From Acanthornis magna (taxonomy: Eukaryota; Chordata; Aves; Passeriformes; Acanthizidae): a DNA stretch of 64,000 nucleotides. Under the pieces are notes generated by a model, which did no database searches, was not told the DNA's origin, and worked only from the letters and a program-made list of their open reading frames with translations. How positions within the stretch are numbered: the stretch's first letter is position 1; the number at the start of each line of letters is the position of its first letter. Of the stretch, positions 1-10,250 are shown in pieces. The stretch lies in contig JAWUZG010000029.1 of NCBI GenBank assembly GCA_036785705.1, positions 17,774,501 to 17,838,500 of the forward strand. The letters are read 5' to 3'. The translations under genes were made by a program, and so were the position numbers.

Positions 1-700
1 GAATCATTCCATGATGCACCGATTTTACAGGATTTTCCCCCAAATTTTATCCAGTCAAAACCCATAGAGATGCATTGTTTCAACGTTCATTGGTCCAGAG
101 TTGAGCAACCCCCAGTGTTCAGTTTCCCACTGGATCCGAATCCCCCTCGCCTCAGATGTAAATTAGATCTTCATTTTTCAATTTTCTTATCAGTCCTTTC
201 CTGGTGAGATGTCTTCAACTCTGTAGGAGGTGGCGTCTGGGGTGGATGTTTGTAGATGGTCACCGATGTACTGTTGATGTTCTGTTGATGTTCCGTTGAT
301 GTTCCGTTGATGTTCTGTTGATGGCCTTTATCTCTCTGGGTATCTTTGGGCTACTCCCAGTCTGTAGATATGTTGAGTTCATCAGACCTCACCTGGCAGA
401 ACAATGTCCTGAAAAGAAACTTAAAATTCCTTTTCCCGGGGTAAAGACAAACAAAGTCTTTGACTAAAATTACACAAAATTTTTTAACTGGTATATTTTC
501 CAACAACACTACACACATGCAATCTACACATCTATGCATATTTTACAAATAACAATATCTATAATCCAAAACTGTTACCCCCTTTTTTTTCCTCTTTTTC
601 CCTTCCTTTTCCTTTGTTACCCATGGACAACAAAACTGCAAAAATGGTTATGAAAAACTTATCTTCATCTAGACATAACATCATTTAAACTTAACGGAAC
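1..700. other. Unassigned AT-rich flank
   Basis: No gene is recognisable on either strand; open frames are short and lack family motifs. The only structure I see is a short 11-bp tandem repeat (listed separately) and a T/C-rich run near 570-620. It could be an old retroelement remnant, but no diagnostic motif supports that. Confidence 0.4.
271..324. repeat. 11-bp tandem repeat, about five units
   Basis: Five head-to-tail units of the form CTGTTGATGTT with single-base C/T variation at the second position. It is a simple short tandem repeat with no sign of function. Confidence 0.85.
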
Positions 701-703
701 TTA

Positions 704-1233
704 TTGCATTTAAAACTTGAGGGTGAGATAACTTCTTGTGATTATTATGCTGCTACCAGCCTGCTCGGCCACTGCGGCTCCTTCTGCCCCAGCGTCCTGG
801 GCTGGGCAGGGCACGATGGGATGCCCGGGCTCGCTCCTCGCTGGCTGCCCGCTGCCGCCTGCTCCAAGCTGCTTCCGAGGGGGGGGGTGGGTGGATTGCC
901 CACGCCGCTGCCCCCCCTACCCCCCCCCCCCCCGGCACTGTGGCACCTCTGCACCTTCAAACAGGCGTTGCTGACACAGCTGGGGGGTGGTGGCTCGGCT
1001 GCCCGGTAAAGCAGCCCCTCCTGGCAGAGGGGACGCCGGTGCAAAGCCCGCCAGTGCCGAGCCATGGCTGGCCACATGGCCAGCTGCACCGCATGGCTTG
1101 ACATGTGGCAGGCGTCATCTTGTAAGCATCGCATGGCCACAGGGAGGGACGCGCCACGATGCTTCTCCCGCGGTGCTTCCCCGGCACAGGCGGGACGCAG
1201 GTCTGCATTGCATGGCCACCACGTGGTTGATGC
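704..1233. other. GC-rich unassigned segment with homopolymer runs
   Basis: This stretch is far more GC- and CpG-rich than the flank to its left. It has a G run near 880 and a C run near 921-935, and it ends against the LTR at 1234. Several overlapping open frames exist on both strands, as expected where stop codons are rare by composition; none shows a protein family motif. It may be part of an older repeat. Confidence 0.35.
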
Positions 1234-1877
1234 TATGAAAAACGAAGTTCACTCTCCTGTTGAAATTTAAAAGTTTAATAAAGGACAATGGGGACAAAAA
1301 CAATAAAGCAAAGAAACAGCGCTGGGTGCTTGGCCCTAAGCCAAGAAGCACACCTGCCGTTGAGGGAGTCGTCTTAAATACTCTTTAAATACTCTTAAAT
1401 TGCATCAACCTCATGCCTATTCATAAGCATTCATGCATATTCAAACTTTTCTTAAAACTATTTTGCGTGCTCCAAGAACTGTTTTGCATGACTCTTCCTT
1501 GGTCCCTCCTTTTTAGAGCATGTGCTTTTTTTGGCTGTAATTTTCTTCCAGTCTTGGTTATCGTCTCCAGATTGGGCTTTTCTCCGTGATCCTTGCATCT
1601 GGTTATGGCTGATAGTCAGGTATGAGTGGCAGGTCTTCTCTGTGCTGTTCTTTGGGTGTTATCCAGTCAAGCAGGCAGTGTGGTTAGTAAAGGAAAGTCT
1701 TTTAAACTACCTCTATTAGTTATTTTACTACTATATCGAAATCTAGTTCATAACAGAAATTAAAACATTGGTTATATACCTCTATCTTTATAACAAGACT
1801 ACTCCAATAAAAAGAATAAAACCATACACACAATGAATATTTGAGAAAAGCCAACACTATATTATGTGTTTATCACA
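1234..1877 (-). mobile_element. Solo LTR, class I-like, minus orientation
   Basis: Read on the minus strand it starts TGTGATAAA and ends TTTTTCATA (an expected final CA decayed to TA). It aligns over most of its length with the plus-strand LTR at 46661-47143, including the TATTTAAG promoter-like motif and the CTTTATTAAAC polyadenylation region. It carries about 160 bp missing from that copy, so it is the fuller family member. No matching target duplication is seen (ATGC on the left, GCGC on the right), so one flank may have been rearranged or recombined. Confidence 0.8.
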
Positions 1878-1924
1878 GCGCCATCTTGCAAGGCACACAT
1901 GGTCAGCTTTGTCTCTTGGGCTTT

Positions 1925-2174
1925 TTTGGGGGGGGGGGGGTTATTATTTCTTTGATTTTGGGGTTTTTTTTGTTGTTGTACTGCCTTTACTTTGTTTACT
2001 AATCAGAATTATTTTTCCACTTTTTCCCATTTTTCCCCCATTTCCCCCCTATTTCCCCCCATTTTTCCATTTTTTCTCCTACTTTTTCCCCATTTCCCCC
2101 CCATTTCCCCCCTATTTTTCCCTATTTCCCCCTATTTTTCCAATTTTTCCCCTCTTTTTCCCCAATTTTCCCCC
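1925..2174. repeat. Conserved T/G block plus pyrimidine minisatellite
   Basis: A G run and a T/G-rich stretch lead into a conserved segment (about 1975-2020, containing CTTTGTTTACTAATCAG), then an array of CCCATTTCCC-like pyrimidine units up to the LTR boundary. The conserved segment recurs at about 14640-14700 in direct orientation, and inverted at about 17795-17840 and 19770-19815. It is therefore part of the composite repeat that makes up 13-20 kb, placed here on the far side of the provirus. Confidence 0.8.
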
Positions 2175-2212
2175 TGTGAGAAAGAACCTCTCACTGTTTA
2201 AATTGTGAGGAA

Positions 2213-2218
2213 TTTATT
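2213..2218 (-). terminator. AATAAA polyadenylation signal of 3' LTR
   Basis: AATAAA on the minus strand, about 135 bp downstream of the TATA-like motif. The same signal is conserved in the 5' LTR remnant at 12979-12984. Confidence 0.7.
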
Positions 2219-2350
2219 AACTCATTAACATTGTTAACACAGTGGTAAGAGGCTTGGAATAGCTGTCTGCCGTGCACAAAGCGAAGGGCAGCACTGGATG
2301 TGGCTCAGATAGCCTGGAGCCAGAAGGACCTCATGGGCTGTGTCGGTACA

Positions 2351-2357
2351 TTTTATG
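2351..2357 (-). promoter_or_regulatory. TATA-like element in 3' LTR
   Basis: GCATAAAATG on the minus strand lies in the right position between upstream CCAAT motifs and the AATAAA signal, as expected for the U3 promoter. The equivalent part of the 5' LTR is absent, so this promoter would now drive transcription out of the provirus toward position 1. Confidence 0.5.
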
Positions 2358-2758
2358 CCCCACAAACCCCGCCTGTCACCTCCTCTATGCTCTCCCTCTA
2401 GGTCCGAGATGATTGGCTGGAGATTGGGTCAGTCTTTTTAATTGACTCGTTGATTGCATCCCATTGTCCAGGGTCTCGCCATAGGCTTGGTTCCCATCCA
2501 ATGATCTTCTTGCTTTCACTCCCCTGAGCCTAAACCCCACCCAAACTACTCCTTCCCTTACATCATCGGACTTCCAGAAAGTTCCAAGCCTCCTTGTCAG
2601 ACTGATAATACACGAAATATAAAACAGAGATAGTACCAATTCAAAATATCTGATAACCCACAACAAACTCATTAAACAATCATTAACAATACCCACCAAT
2701 TAAACTCATCAACCAATATTTTCATGCGAAAGCCAACCTTAATAGTCTGTTTTTAACA

Positions 2759-2778
2759 ACTCCCCTCTTTTCCTCTTT
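2759..2778 (-). promoter_or_regulatory. Polypurine tract
   Basis: Minus-strand purine run AAAGAGGAAAAGAGGGGAGT sits directly before the TG that opens the 3' LTR and just after the env stop. This is where plus-strand DNA priming occurs in retroviruses. Its position supports the LTR start at 2758. Confidence 0.85.
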
Positions 2779-4500
2779 GTTAAATCATTTGGCTTTCGCA
2801 TTCCTCCTTGATTTTACTAATGCGTTCGTGCCTCTCATAGATGAGCCTTGCCTCTTCGGAAATTCCTTCAGTTAGATCTTGCTCTTTCACTATAATCATT
2901 TTTCGTTTCCTGTTTGTTTGAGCCATTTTGGGGATTTCTGAACTCATTGTTACCTGCATGTTGTGAACTACATGAATGATTAGTTTAATTAAACAGGGGA
3001 TAAAGCAAGGGAGAAAGATCAGTCCGGCAACAGCACATAGTACTACAAATACAACCTTTTTCCACCATTCTGCATCCATTATGTTGTCCCACCATATGGC
3101 CTTTATAAGAGGTTCCCATTTCTGAACTGGCACGTGGGCGATCTTTCGAATATTTTTGGCGATGTCTAATACTGCATCTCCAGTGTCATCAATTTCGAGA
3201 CAGCAGTCCGATGTATTGAACTTAACACAAACCCCTCCCTCTTCTGTCAGGAGATAATCTAAAGCCAGTCGGTTCTGATAAACAGCTACTCTGGTCTGTT
3301 TTTGTTGTAGGCTTATCATTTCTAGGGCAGAGGCAGTCTGATTGATTATAATTTCAAGCACCGCTTGCAATCGGATTATTAGATTGAGCATATATATTGG
3401 GGTCCGGTACCCCCAACTCTCATCCTGCGCCCAAGTGGCTGGCCCATATGTTTCCACAATTTGCTCTGGGGGCCATTCTTCATCCCCCCACCTTTGGGGT
3501 CCTCCGATTAGGTGCCTTTTTTCTCATTTTAAATCATCAAATAAAGGTACTCCAAGCTTCTCTCCCTTCTCCCCTGGGAACAAGAAAAAGCCTGGTTGGA
3601 TTACCCCTGAGGTGCAGCTCCCTTGCCAGCGAGGAAGCAGCACAGGGTAGGCCTTATTCTTGCATAACCAGAATGTACCCACAGGGGCCTCCCAGAAATT
3701 TGGTTCCTGATTGTTACTGTGTGACCAGAATTTCAATACTTTATGGACAGCAATGAATGGGTGTTTACCTGATTCCCAGCACTGAAACAATTTTTCAATT
3801 CGATGTTCAATACATCTTTTTCCTCTTGGTCTTCTTTTTGCCCAATACATGTTAGGTTCCTTAGGTACCCACCAAGTTCTAGTTCCATTAGTAACAATGT
3901 ACCTTTTACATGATGTTTCCCCAACTTCCTCAGTAAATTTCTCCCCCATCCTCCAGATACACTCTTCTCCTATTACTGAATGACTCAATACCCACTCACC
4001 GGTTTTAACTCTCTCTCCTGAACCTGCGTAATTCCCCTTGATCAATTCCAATGGCCCCAAACTACTACCTCTCCACAGCCATGTCTCCGATATAAGAGTT
4101 CCCCCACACACCCAACAATTGGAAACATTAAGTTGTTGACTGATCTTTTCTGCCAAATCTATAAACAAGTTCTTCCCAGGGTTTAATAGCTGAAGGCTGT
4201 CTATTTCTTCATTGTCCCTCTTTTACTCTACCATCAGCTCTCTTACCTGATCCTGGTAATATTCCCCACTTTCAGTGTGTTCGTCTCTCAGCCTATATTC
4301 AAAACAGATCCAGTCTTCCTGGTCTGGACATTCACCGCCTGATCTTTGTGCATAAGTCCCAGCATTTTTAGCCAGCCAATATACCTTACCACGTTCTGTG
4401 CATGTTCCCAGTGTGGATGATTGATAACAATCAGTGTTTAAGTGAGTATGAGTGTGGATGCACTTTTCTAAGGTTTCTCTCTTCTTTCTCATGAATCGTA

Positions 4501-4720
4501 TGGGGAATAAAGATAAGCTAAATTCTTCTTGCTCTTTCTAATCTTTGTTTTGGTACTGGGTGCTGTAAAGGTTCAGCCAATCCCCCTAGGGGGTGGATGG
4601 CTGTGAACCAGTCACTGCTAGACTCTTAATGCCTATATAAGAAAAGAAAATTCAATAAAATCTCTCTTGCTACTTCCGTTGGTGTTCCATCTGCCTCGAT
4701 TTACCTATGAGCTCTGTGCA
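4501..4720 (+). mobile_element. Nested 220-bp solo LTR inside env
   Basis: Begins TGGGGAATAAAG and ends CTCTGTGCA, flanked by TCGTA (4496-4500) and ACGTA (4721-4725), a 5-bp duplication with one mismatch. Reading plus it has a TATATAA box at 4634-4640 and AATAAA at 4654-4659. It separates two parts of env that are in different frames, as an insertion would. It is unusually short for an LTR, with only about 20 bp between TATA and polyadenylation signal. No internal retroviral sequence is present, so it is a solo LTR. Confidence 0.75.
4634..4640 (+). promoter_or_regulatory. TATA box of nested LTR
   Basis: TATATAA followed closely by AATAAA (4654-4659) within the 220-bp LTR. The orientation is opposite to the host provirus. 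Confidence 0.55.
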
Positions 4721-4877
4721 ACGTATGAGAACGAAAGATGTGTGAAGTTTTACTGCCGTCATACTCAATCTGATAACATGGTCTGCAGGTGTTTGGGTCA
4801 GCTCCAAGAGGATGGATTAACACCTCACAGAGCAGGGGTACCATCAGACCAAGCCAGGGCACTCTTCCTCTCACCAT

Positions 4878-5355
4878 TCCTGCAGGGTTGCTGCCTGCAG
4901 AGGGGATGTCATGAGGCAAGGACAACCACCACCTCCATGGCCTTCTCCTACCCCCTGCTTTTGTCCTCTTGTTCAGGTCCAGGTTATCCTTCTCTCATTC
5001 TCGGATCTGCGAATCTCAACAAACTGTGCTGGGTAATCGGGATGTTTTCATTAACAGTCTCTCAGGCAGTGAAGGTTCAGTGATTTCCGAAGAGGCTATA
5101 AATCTACAACACATGAACATCAACTTTGATTTAATGAGTCCAGATTTAACCATTCTTACATTTCTTATTACTGCTACAATTAGCTGTATGATAATGTTAA
5201 CAAGTATCCAAAAATTTCAAACCACACAGAATTTATAACTTATAATCAGAAACATTAACAGTATTAATTAGCTTTCTAAATTCAGAACATAGTTAACCAT
5301 GTAAGGATATTCTTTGATTGTTCAGTCTCTGGGTTTACTGTTCTACATCATCTGT
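4878..5355 (-). other. Provirus spacer between pol and env
   Basis: About 480 bp between the integrase stop and the env start. In gammaretroviruses pol usually abuts or overlaps env, so the gap is longer than usual. No additional reading frame with family motifs is visible on either strand; an env splice acceptor would be expected here but cannot be picked with confidence. Confidence 0.4.
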
Positions 5356-6450
5356 TCATGGTCTTCTCTTCAAGGTGACGGTGAGGTTTCCAGGCGGTGA
5401 TGTCACTGTCCAATCCTCAGGTGGTTCTACTGGTCCCTTTATTCTGGTGGCATGTACCCATCCTTTTTCTTGGGTCCTTACAGCTGCTTCGGTGGTTAGC
5501 TGCACCTGAAATGGACCCTCCCATTGAGGAGTTAGAAATTTTTCCTTCCAGGTTTTCACAAGAACCCAATTACCAGGATTAACTTTGTGAATTTTAAAAT
5601 CTAGGGGAGTTGACTGGGGAATCAATCCCTGTAATCTCAAATTTTCTAAATTTTTTTCAATGACAGTCAGATACTTATGGGTGCAGGCCTCTCCTCTTTC
5701 TTGAGTGGCCATCTCATGCTTACTAACCAGAGAAGGCAACCCAAACAACATTTCATAGGGAGAGACCCCTAAATCAGCTCTAGGCTGAGTTCGAATCCTC
5801 AGTAAGGCTAAGGGGAGACATTTGAGCCAAGACATATTGGTTTCAAGCATTAATTTTGTCAGAGTAACTTTCAAGGTATAATTCATCCACTCTACTCTGC
5901 CAGAACTTTGTGGATGCCAAGGGGTGTGAAGTTTCCATTCAATACCAAGACTTTGGGCCAATTTCTGTAAAATTTGGGAGGTAAAGTGAGTTCCTCTGCT
6001 CGAATCAATTTTATTTATAATACCATACCTAGGGACAATTTGTTCCAGTAACACATTGCACACTGCATTGGCTGTTGCATTTACAGTTGGTACTGCCTCT
6101 ACCCAGTGTGTGAGATGGTCCACGATCACTAGTAAATATTTCCACTGTTGTATTTGTGGCAACTCAGTAAAATCAATTTGAATATACTGGAAAGGTCTCA
6201 AGGCTATCCCTAAACCCCCAGGTATGGTTTTTCTCATTGCTTTTCTATTAACCTTTTGACATACCAAACGTCTTCCAGTTACCTTTTTTGCCAATTCATG
6301 CACTCCTATGCATCCAGAAGTCCTTAAAAACTGATTGCAAAGGGCTTGTGAGCCCCAGTGGGTACATCGATGTAAACTCTCTAGCATTTCTCAAGTCAAA
6401 TCTTTATTTAGCATCTGCCATCTGTCTGGAAGTTTCCATCAGCCTTGTTG
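5356..6450 (-). pseudogene. pol: Integrase domain of pol, with catalytic Asp replaced
   Basis: A long frame (about 343 codons, 6387-5356) covers most of the integrase. The catalytic core starts with the conserved Asp in QIDFTELP and ends with the Glu in SSGRVEW. The second catalytic Asp is replaced by Ser in the DSSRGTHF motif. The 35-residue spacing from that Ser to the Glu is preserved, so the position is unambiguous. The C-terminal part has a Trp-rich DNA-binding-type region (WEGPFQV) and ends at a stop at 5356-5358. The N-terminal zinc-binding part lies in a different frame above 6387, near a frameshift. Without the Asp the strand-transfer reaction would not be supported. Confidence 0.9.
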
Positions 6451-6496
6451 GTCTTTTTCTCCTCCCAATGCCCTTATCACCTCTTCCTCAGCCTTT

Positions 6497-7080
6497 TTAA
6501 AATGGGGACCTCCTGTTTTTCTTCTGTATCCACTCTGACCATCGTGACTTTTCTATACCCCCTTCCGCAGCTTCCCTTGCTTCTCTATCTGCCAGATAAT
6601 TCCCTCTTGTTTTCAGTGACATTCCTGCCTGATGCCCTCTTACATGTACCACTGCAATCTCTCTCGGCTTCTTTAAGGCCTCTAAAATCTCTAAAATTAA
6701 CCCTTCATGTATTAACCCTTTACCTTTAGAATTTAACAGTCCCCTCTCTTCCCAAATTTTTCCAAGCGTGTGGACAATTCCAAAGGCGTATCTGGAGTCA
6801 GTATATATGGTTCCAGTCCTGTTGGTTGGTATTTCCAATCCTCTTTGTAACGCATACAGCTCACAGCATTGTGCTGACCAGTTTGATGGGAGCTTTCCTT
6901 TCTCAATTACCTTCGACTTGATGCCATCTACCAAGGCGTATCCAGAATATTGTTTCCCCCTGATGCACCTAGCAGATTTATCCACAAAGATCTTTTCCCC
7001 TCCAGGAATAGGGCAGTCTGTAAAATCCTCTCTCACCTTGGTCTGAAGATCAACGATTTCAAAACAATCATGTAACAATT
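6497..7080 (-). pseudogene. pol: RNase H domain of pol
   Basis: An open stretch of about 190 codons with the RNase H acidic residues in order: Asp in IFVDKSA, Glu in CCELYAL, Asp in IYTDSRYAF and Asp in NYLADREA. A His-containing VHVRGHQ motif precedes the last Asp, as in retroviral RNase H. The domain lies in the same frame as the 7378-7106 segment and is separated from it by a stop. A frameshift separates it from integrase. It degraded the RNA strand of RNA:DNA hybrids in the ancestral element; all four acidic residues are still present. Confidence 0.88.
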
Positions 7081-7105
7081 CTTGTTGGGGAGGTCCATAT
7101 AAAAA

Positions 7106-8391
7106 TTAAGCTGGGTTACGACTTCCGCCAGTAACCAGAACTAATTGGTCAGAGTGGAGTAGAATGGTCTCATATTTTAACATGCGGGGGTCTGTCAGCC
7201 ACTGAGCAGCCCTTTGGTTCAGTATACTTCTCACAGCATGAGGAGTGTGCACTTTCAGCTTTCCCCCAAATGTCAGTTTTTGACACTCTTCGATTAACAT
7301 CACTGTAGCAGCCACAGCCTGCGCACAGGTGGGCCAACCTCGGGTAACAGGGTCCAGTAACTTAGAAAGGCAGGCCACTGGTTTCCAGATTCCCCCCAGT
7401 CTTGGGATAACACCCCATATGCCACCCCATTGTCCACATTTACATATAAATCAAAAGGCTTCTCCACAGATGGCAAACTCAGAACAGGCGCAGTGGATAG
7501 TTTAAACTTCAGTTTGTCCAACCTTTCATCATCTTGTTCAGTCCATTTTACTGGCTCTGCTTCAATTAATTTTTCATAAAGAAATTTTACCATTTGGGTG
7601 TATTCGTCAGGCCAAATTCTGCAATATCCAATCAAACCTAATAGCTGCCTCACTTCTCTTTTGCTCTTTGGAGGTGGGAGGGAGAGTGTTCCTGCTATTC
7701 GTTCAGGGCTTATATGCCAACTTCCTTATCCTATGATGTGTCCTACATATTTTACTTCCTGTTCTACGAATTGCAGCTTATGTTTTGAAACCTGCAGTCC
7801 ACTTTCACCTAGGAAATTTAGCAAGTCGATAGTACTTTTTCTTACCAATGTTTCTTGCTCCCTTGACACTAAGAAGTCATCTGCATATTGAGTTATTTGG
7901 GTTCCTTCTAAGACAACAAATGATTGTAATAATTCCTCCAGAGCTTGCCCAAACAACATTGGGGATTCCGTATACCCCTGTGGAAGCTTAGTCCAACACA
8001 GCTGTTGTTTCCTTCCAGTGTTAGGGTCTTCCCAGCTGAAAGCAAAAGTATTCCTACTTTCCTCCGGCAGGGGACAAGCCCAAAAGGCATCTTTGATGTC
8101 CACTATGCTATACCATCGGTGTTGTGGTGGTACTTTACTCAGCAAAGTGTAGGGATTTGGGACCACAGGATATCTTATCTGAACTCTCTTATTAACCTCT
8201 CGCAGATCCTGCACTAGCCTGTAAGATCCATCTGGCTTCTTGACTGGTAACACTGGAGTATTATGCAGTGACATGCAGGGCTCCAAAATTTCATCTTTTA
8301 TTAATTCCTCTACCACAGGTTGCAGCCCTTTTCTCCCTTCCAATGATATAGGATACTGGCGTACTTTAACGGGTGGATTCTCGTGAGTGAT
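7106..8391 (-). pseudogene. pol: Reverse transcriptase and connection domain of pol
   Basis: The polymerase fingers and palm run from 8391 to a TAA at 7728-7726. Motifs in order are a VDIKDAFW Asp, an LPQG turn and a YADD catalytic pair (near 7880). The same frame continues after the stop with the thumb/connection region (7653-7300), then a frameshift near 7340-7380 moves to the next segment (7378-7106). The class I type is suggested by motif order and close linkage to a gag-pol UAG. The N-terminus was cut from protease by the nested LTR at 8392-9781, and the first ATG at 8397 belongs to that LTR, not to pol. Confidence 0.92.
8387..8391. repeat. Left target-site duplication (GTGAT)
   Basis: GTGAT here matches GTGAT at 9782-9786 exactly, flanking a sequence that begins TG and ends CA. 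This marks the insertion point of the nested solo LTR in pol. Confidence 0.93.
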
Positions 8392-9781
8392 TGTCATGGG
8401 TTTGACCCTGGCTAAATGCCAGGCACCTAGGACGTTTGCTCTCTATGCTCTCTCCTGCTGCAGCTATGCAGAGGAGAGGGAAAATTAACACAAAACACTG
8501 GACTTATGAGTTGAGATAAGATCACTGATAAGCAGGACGCATGAGATTCAGGGCAAAAGCAGGCGGGAAACTTTAAGTTGCAAAAAAAGTGATTTATTAA
8601 TCTAACAGAGTTGGAGGATAAATCAGAGGTAAAAATAAGCTCTCAAGACACCGTTTCTTCACTGACCCCCCTTCCTTCTTAAGGCACTGCTTCCTAGCTC
8701 ACCCCCTCCCTCCTTTTTAACGAACCAACAACTCCCGGGCAGAGGCAGAGTGTGGGGTTTTTTCTTAAGTCAGTCCATCACAATTCTTCTGTTACAAACA
8801 CTGTTTCTCTATTTGCCCCCTCCCTCCATCCAGCCAACAGATCCGGGCTGGGGCAAGGTATGTGGCTTTTCTTAATCAGTCTAACGCCACAATTCTTCTG
8901 CTACAAACGTTGTTTCTCTACTCACCCCTCTCCCTATTAAGGCCATTTCTCAGCTCACCCCCTCCCTCCTTCCTTCCAACCAACAGTTCTGGGGTGGGGG
9001 CAGGGTATAGGAGTTTCCTTTGGTCAGGGTCAGTCCATCAGGGGAAAAAGTCCTCTACTTAGCCATGGGGGTCCCTCCCACGAGAGACAGTCCTCTGCGA
9101 ACTTCTTTGCCGTGGGTCCAATCTCACGAGCAGCCCCGCCCGATTGCTGCTGTCCGAGATCCTTCTGTCCAGACTGCAGAATTCCAAGCCGAGGCCAGGC
9201 TGTTTCCATCCTGGGAGCAAGGCCTTTCTCTCTCCTGCAAGGCCTTTGCAGCTCTCAGTCTCTGGGACTCCCGCTGGATCACAGTTTCCTGCAGGCCTCC
9301 ACCTGCTCCTCTGACGTGGGCACCTCCCCACAGGCTGTGGGGGGTTCTCTGCACCCCCTGGACCCTATGGGCTGCAGGGGGACCACCTGCTTCCCCACGG
9401 TCTTCACCACAGCTGGCAGAGGGTTTTCAGCTCCGGCGCCTGGAGCACCTCCTCCCCCACCTTCTCCACTGACCTTGGTGCCTCCATGTTGTTCTCCCTC
9501 ACATATTTTTACCTCCTCCTCCTCCTTCCCTGGCTAAAAAGAAGTGCGTGCTCACATTGTTTTGATTTCTTCTTAAATATGTTTTCACAGAGGCGTAACT
9601 AACATCTCTAATTGGCCCAGGTTTGGCCAGCAGCATGTTCATCATCTTCAGAGCCATCAGAGATTGGCTCTGCAGGACATGGTGGAGAAATTTCCAGAAT
9701 CTTTACTCAGGACATGCAGGAGCCATCTTTGTACCCCACCCTATTCACTGGCAAAAACTGGGGCCAGGCAAAACTACCACA
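8392..9781 (-). mobile_element. Nested 1390-bp solo LTR between protease and RT
   Basis: On the minus strand it starts TGTGGTAGTTTTGCC and ends CATGACA, with a perfect 5-bp duplication GTGAT on both sides. An ATATTTAAG TATA-like motif (complement of 9573-9580) and an AATAAA signal (complement of 8593-8598) give its sense. It splits pol exactly between protease and reverse transcriptase, with coding similarity resuming on both sides. From memory of avian repeats it resembles a common ERVL-type LTR, and 5-bp duplications suit that class; the family name is inference. Many short frames inside it are not genes. Confidence 0.93.
8593..8598 (-). terminator. AATAAA polyadenylation signal of nested LTR
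   Basis: AATAAA on the minus strand within the 1390-bp LTR, about 200 bp before its 3' end. It sets the LTR orientation, the same as the host provirus. Confidence 0.6.
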
Positions 9782-10247
9782 GTGATGGTGATTTTTATTG
9801 GGGTAATGTTCAGCCTTCCCCTGTTACCACTCTTGGCCCACACTATCTCATTGATCTCCTGTTCATCTTGTTGTCTTAGATGTAGCATTTGTACCACCAT
9901 CCTCCCCTGTTTTGGAAAAACCCCTACTCCCAATTGGACTTGAAAATCTCTGCCTAACAAATTACAACCGGCCTCAGGCATTAAAAGAACATCCCCTCTT
10001 CTTAGTTGGGCATTCCCTTTGATGACTATATTCTCAATAAGTGGTGCCAAGAAATACTCCCCTTTTTCCCCCACAACATTGATTGCTTTTCACTAACAAC
10101 ACACTTCATGGGTACCCTGCCAATACAGGTTCTCTGTGCCCTGGTATCAACCAAAAACTCATAAATTTCCTCCTGGGGACCAACTTGTAAATTTATCAAG
10201 GGCTCCATATGATATTCATGCCCCAGGAGGTAGAGCCCCTGTCACCC
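9782..10247 (-). pseudogene. pro: Retroviral aspartic protease, inactive
   Basis: Follows the gag stop in the same frame. The active-site loop reads LVDTRA, so the Gly of the usual Asp-Thr-Gly triad is replaced by Arg. A frameshift near 10030-10080 moves the second half to another frame, which contains the C-terminal NLLGRD motif typical of retroviral proteases. A short linker toward RT follows and is cut by the LTR at 9781. The enzyme would have cleaved Gag and Pol; this copy could not. Confidence 0.85.
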
Positions 10248-10250
10248 CTA
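10242..10250 (-). promoter_or_regulatory. gag-pol UAG with a second in-frame UGA
   Basis: The nucleocapsid frame ends in TAG (10250-10248) followed by GGG. The protease continues in the same frame, the arrangement used for gammaretroviral stop-codon readthrough. Two codons later there is a TGA (10244-10242), probably a later mutation that would block readthrough. Confidence 0.75.

Larger units (their letters stand above)
2175..2758 (-). mobile_element. 3' LTR of the class I provirus
   Basis: 584 bp; on the minus strand it begins TGTTAAAAACAG and ends TTTCTCACA. The U3 part contains CCAAT motifs, a TATA-like ATAAAA (2351-2356 region) and an AATAAA polyadenylation signal (2213-2218). It is preceded by a polypurine tract just downstream of env. 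The last 66 bp match the 5' LTR remnant at 12941-13006 with a few substitutions, which fixes the inner and outer boundaries. Confidence 0.9.
2780..4877 (-). pseudogene. env: Retroviral env (surface and transmembrane subunits), broken
   Basis: The likely start is the ATG at 4877, followed by a hydrophobic leader-like stretch and a cysteine-containing N-terminus. A 220-bp LTR (4501-4720) then interrupts the surface subunit and shifts the frame. From 4492 to the end at 2780 one frame is kept but holds in-frame stops at 4225-4223 and 3526-3524. The surface subunit has a CWVC motif (near 4110). The transmembrane subunit has a heptad-like helical region, a C-x7-CC motif (near 3220-3190), one long hydrophobic membrane span (about 3060-2960) and a charged cytoplasmic tail. 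I see no clear basic furin-type site between the subunits. Family knowledge: the longer C-x7-CC spacing occurs in some class I elements of the ERV3/HERV-R kind. Confidence 0.88.

Noticed and set aside
1230..1881. Target duplication for the LTR at 1234-1877
   Set aside because: The flanks ATGC and GCGC share only two of four bases, so no duplication is claimed.
8752..9537. Several 60-150 codon frames on both strands
   Set aside because: They lie wholly inside the nested solo LTR, are GC-driven and have no family motif.
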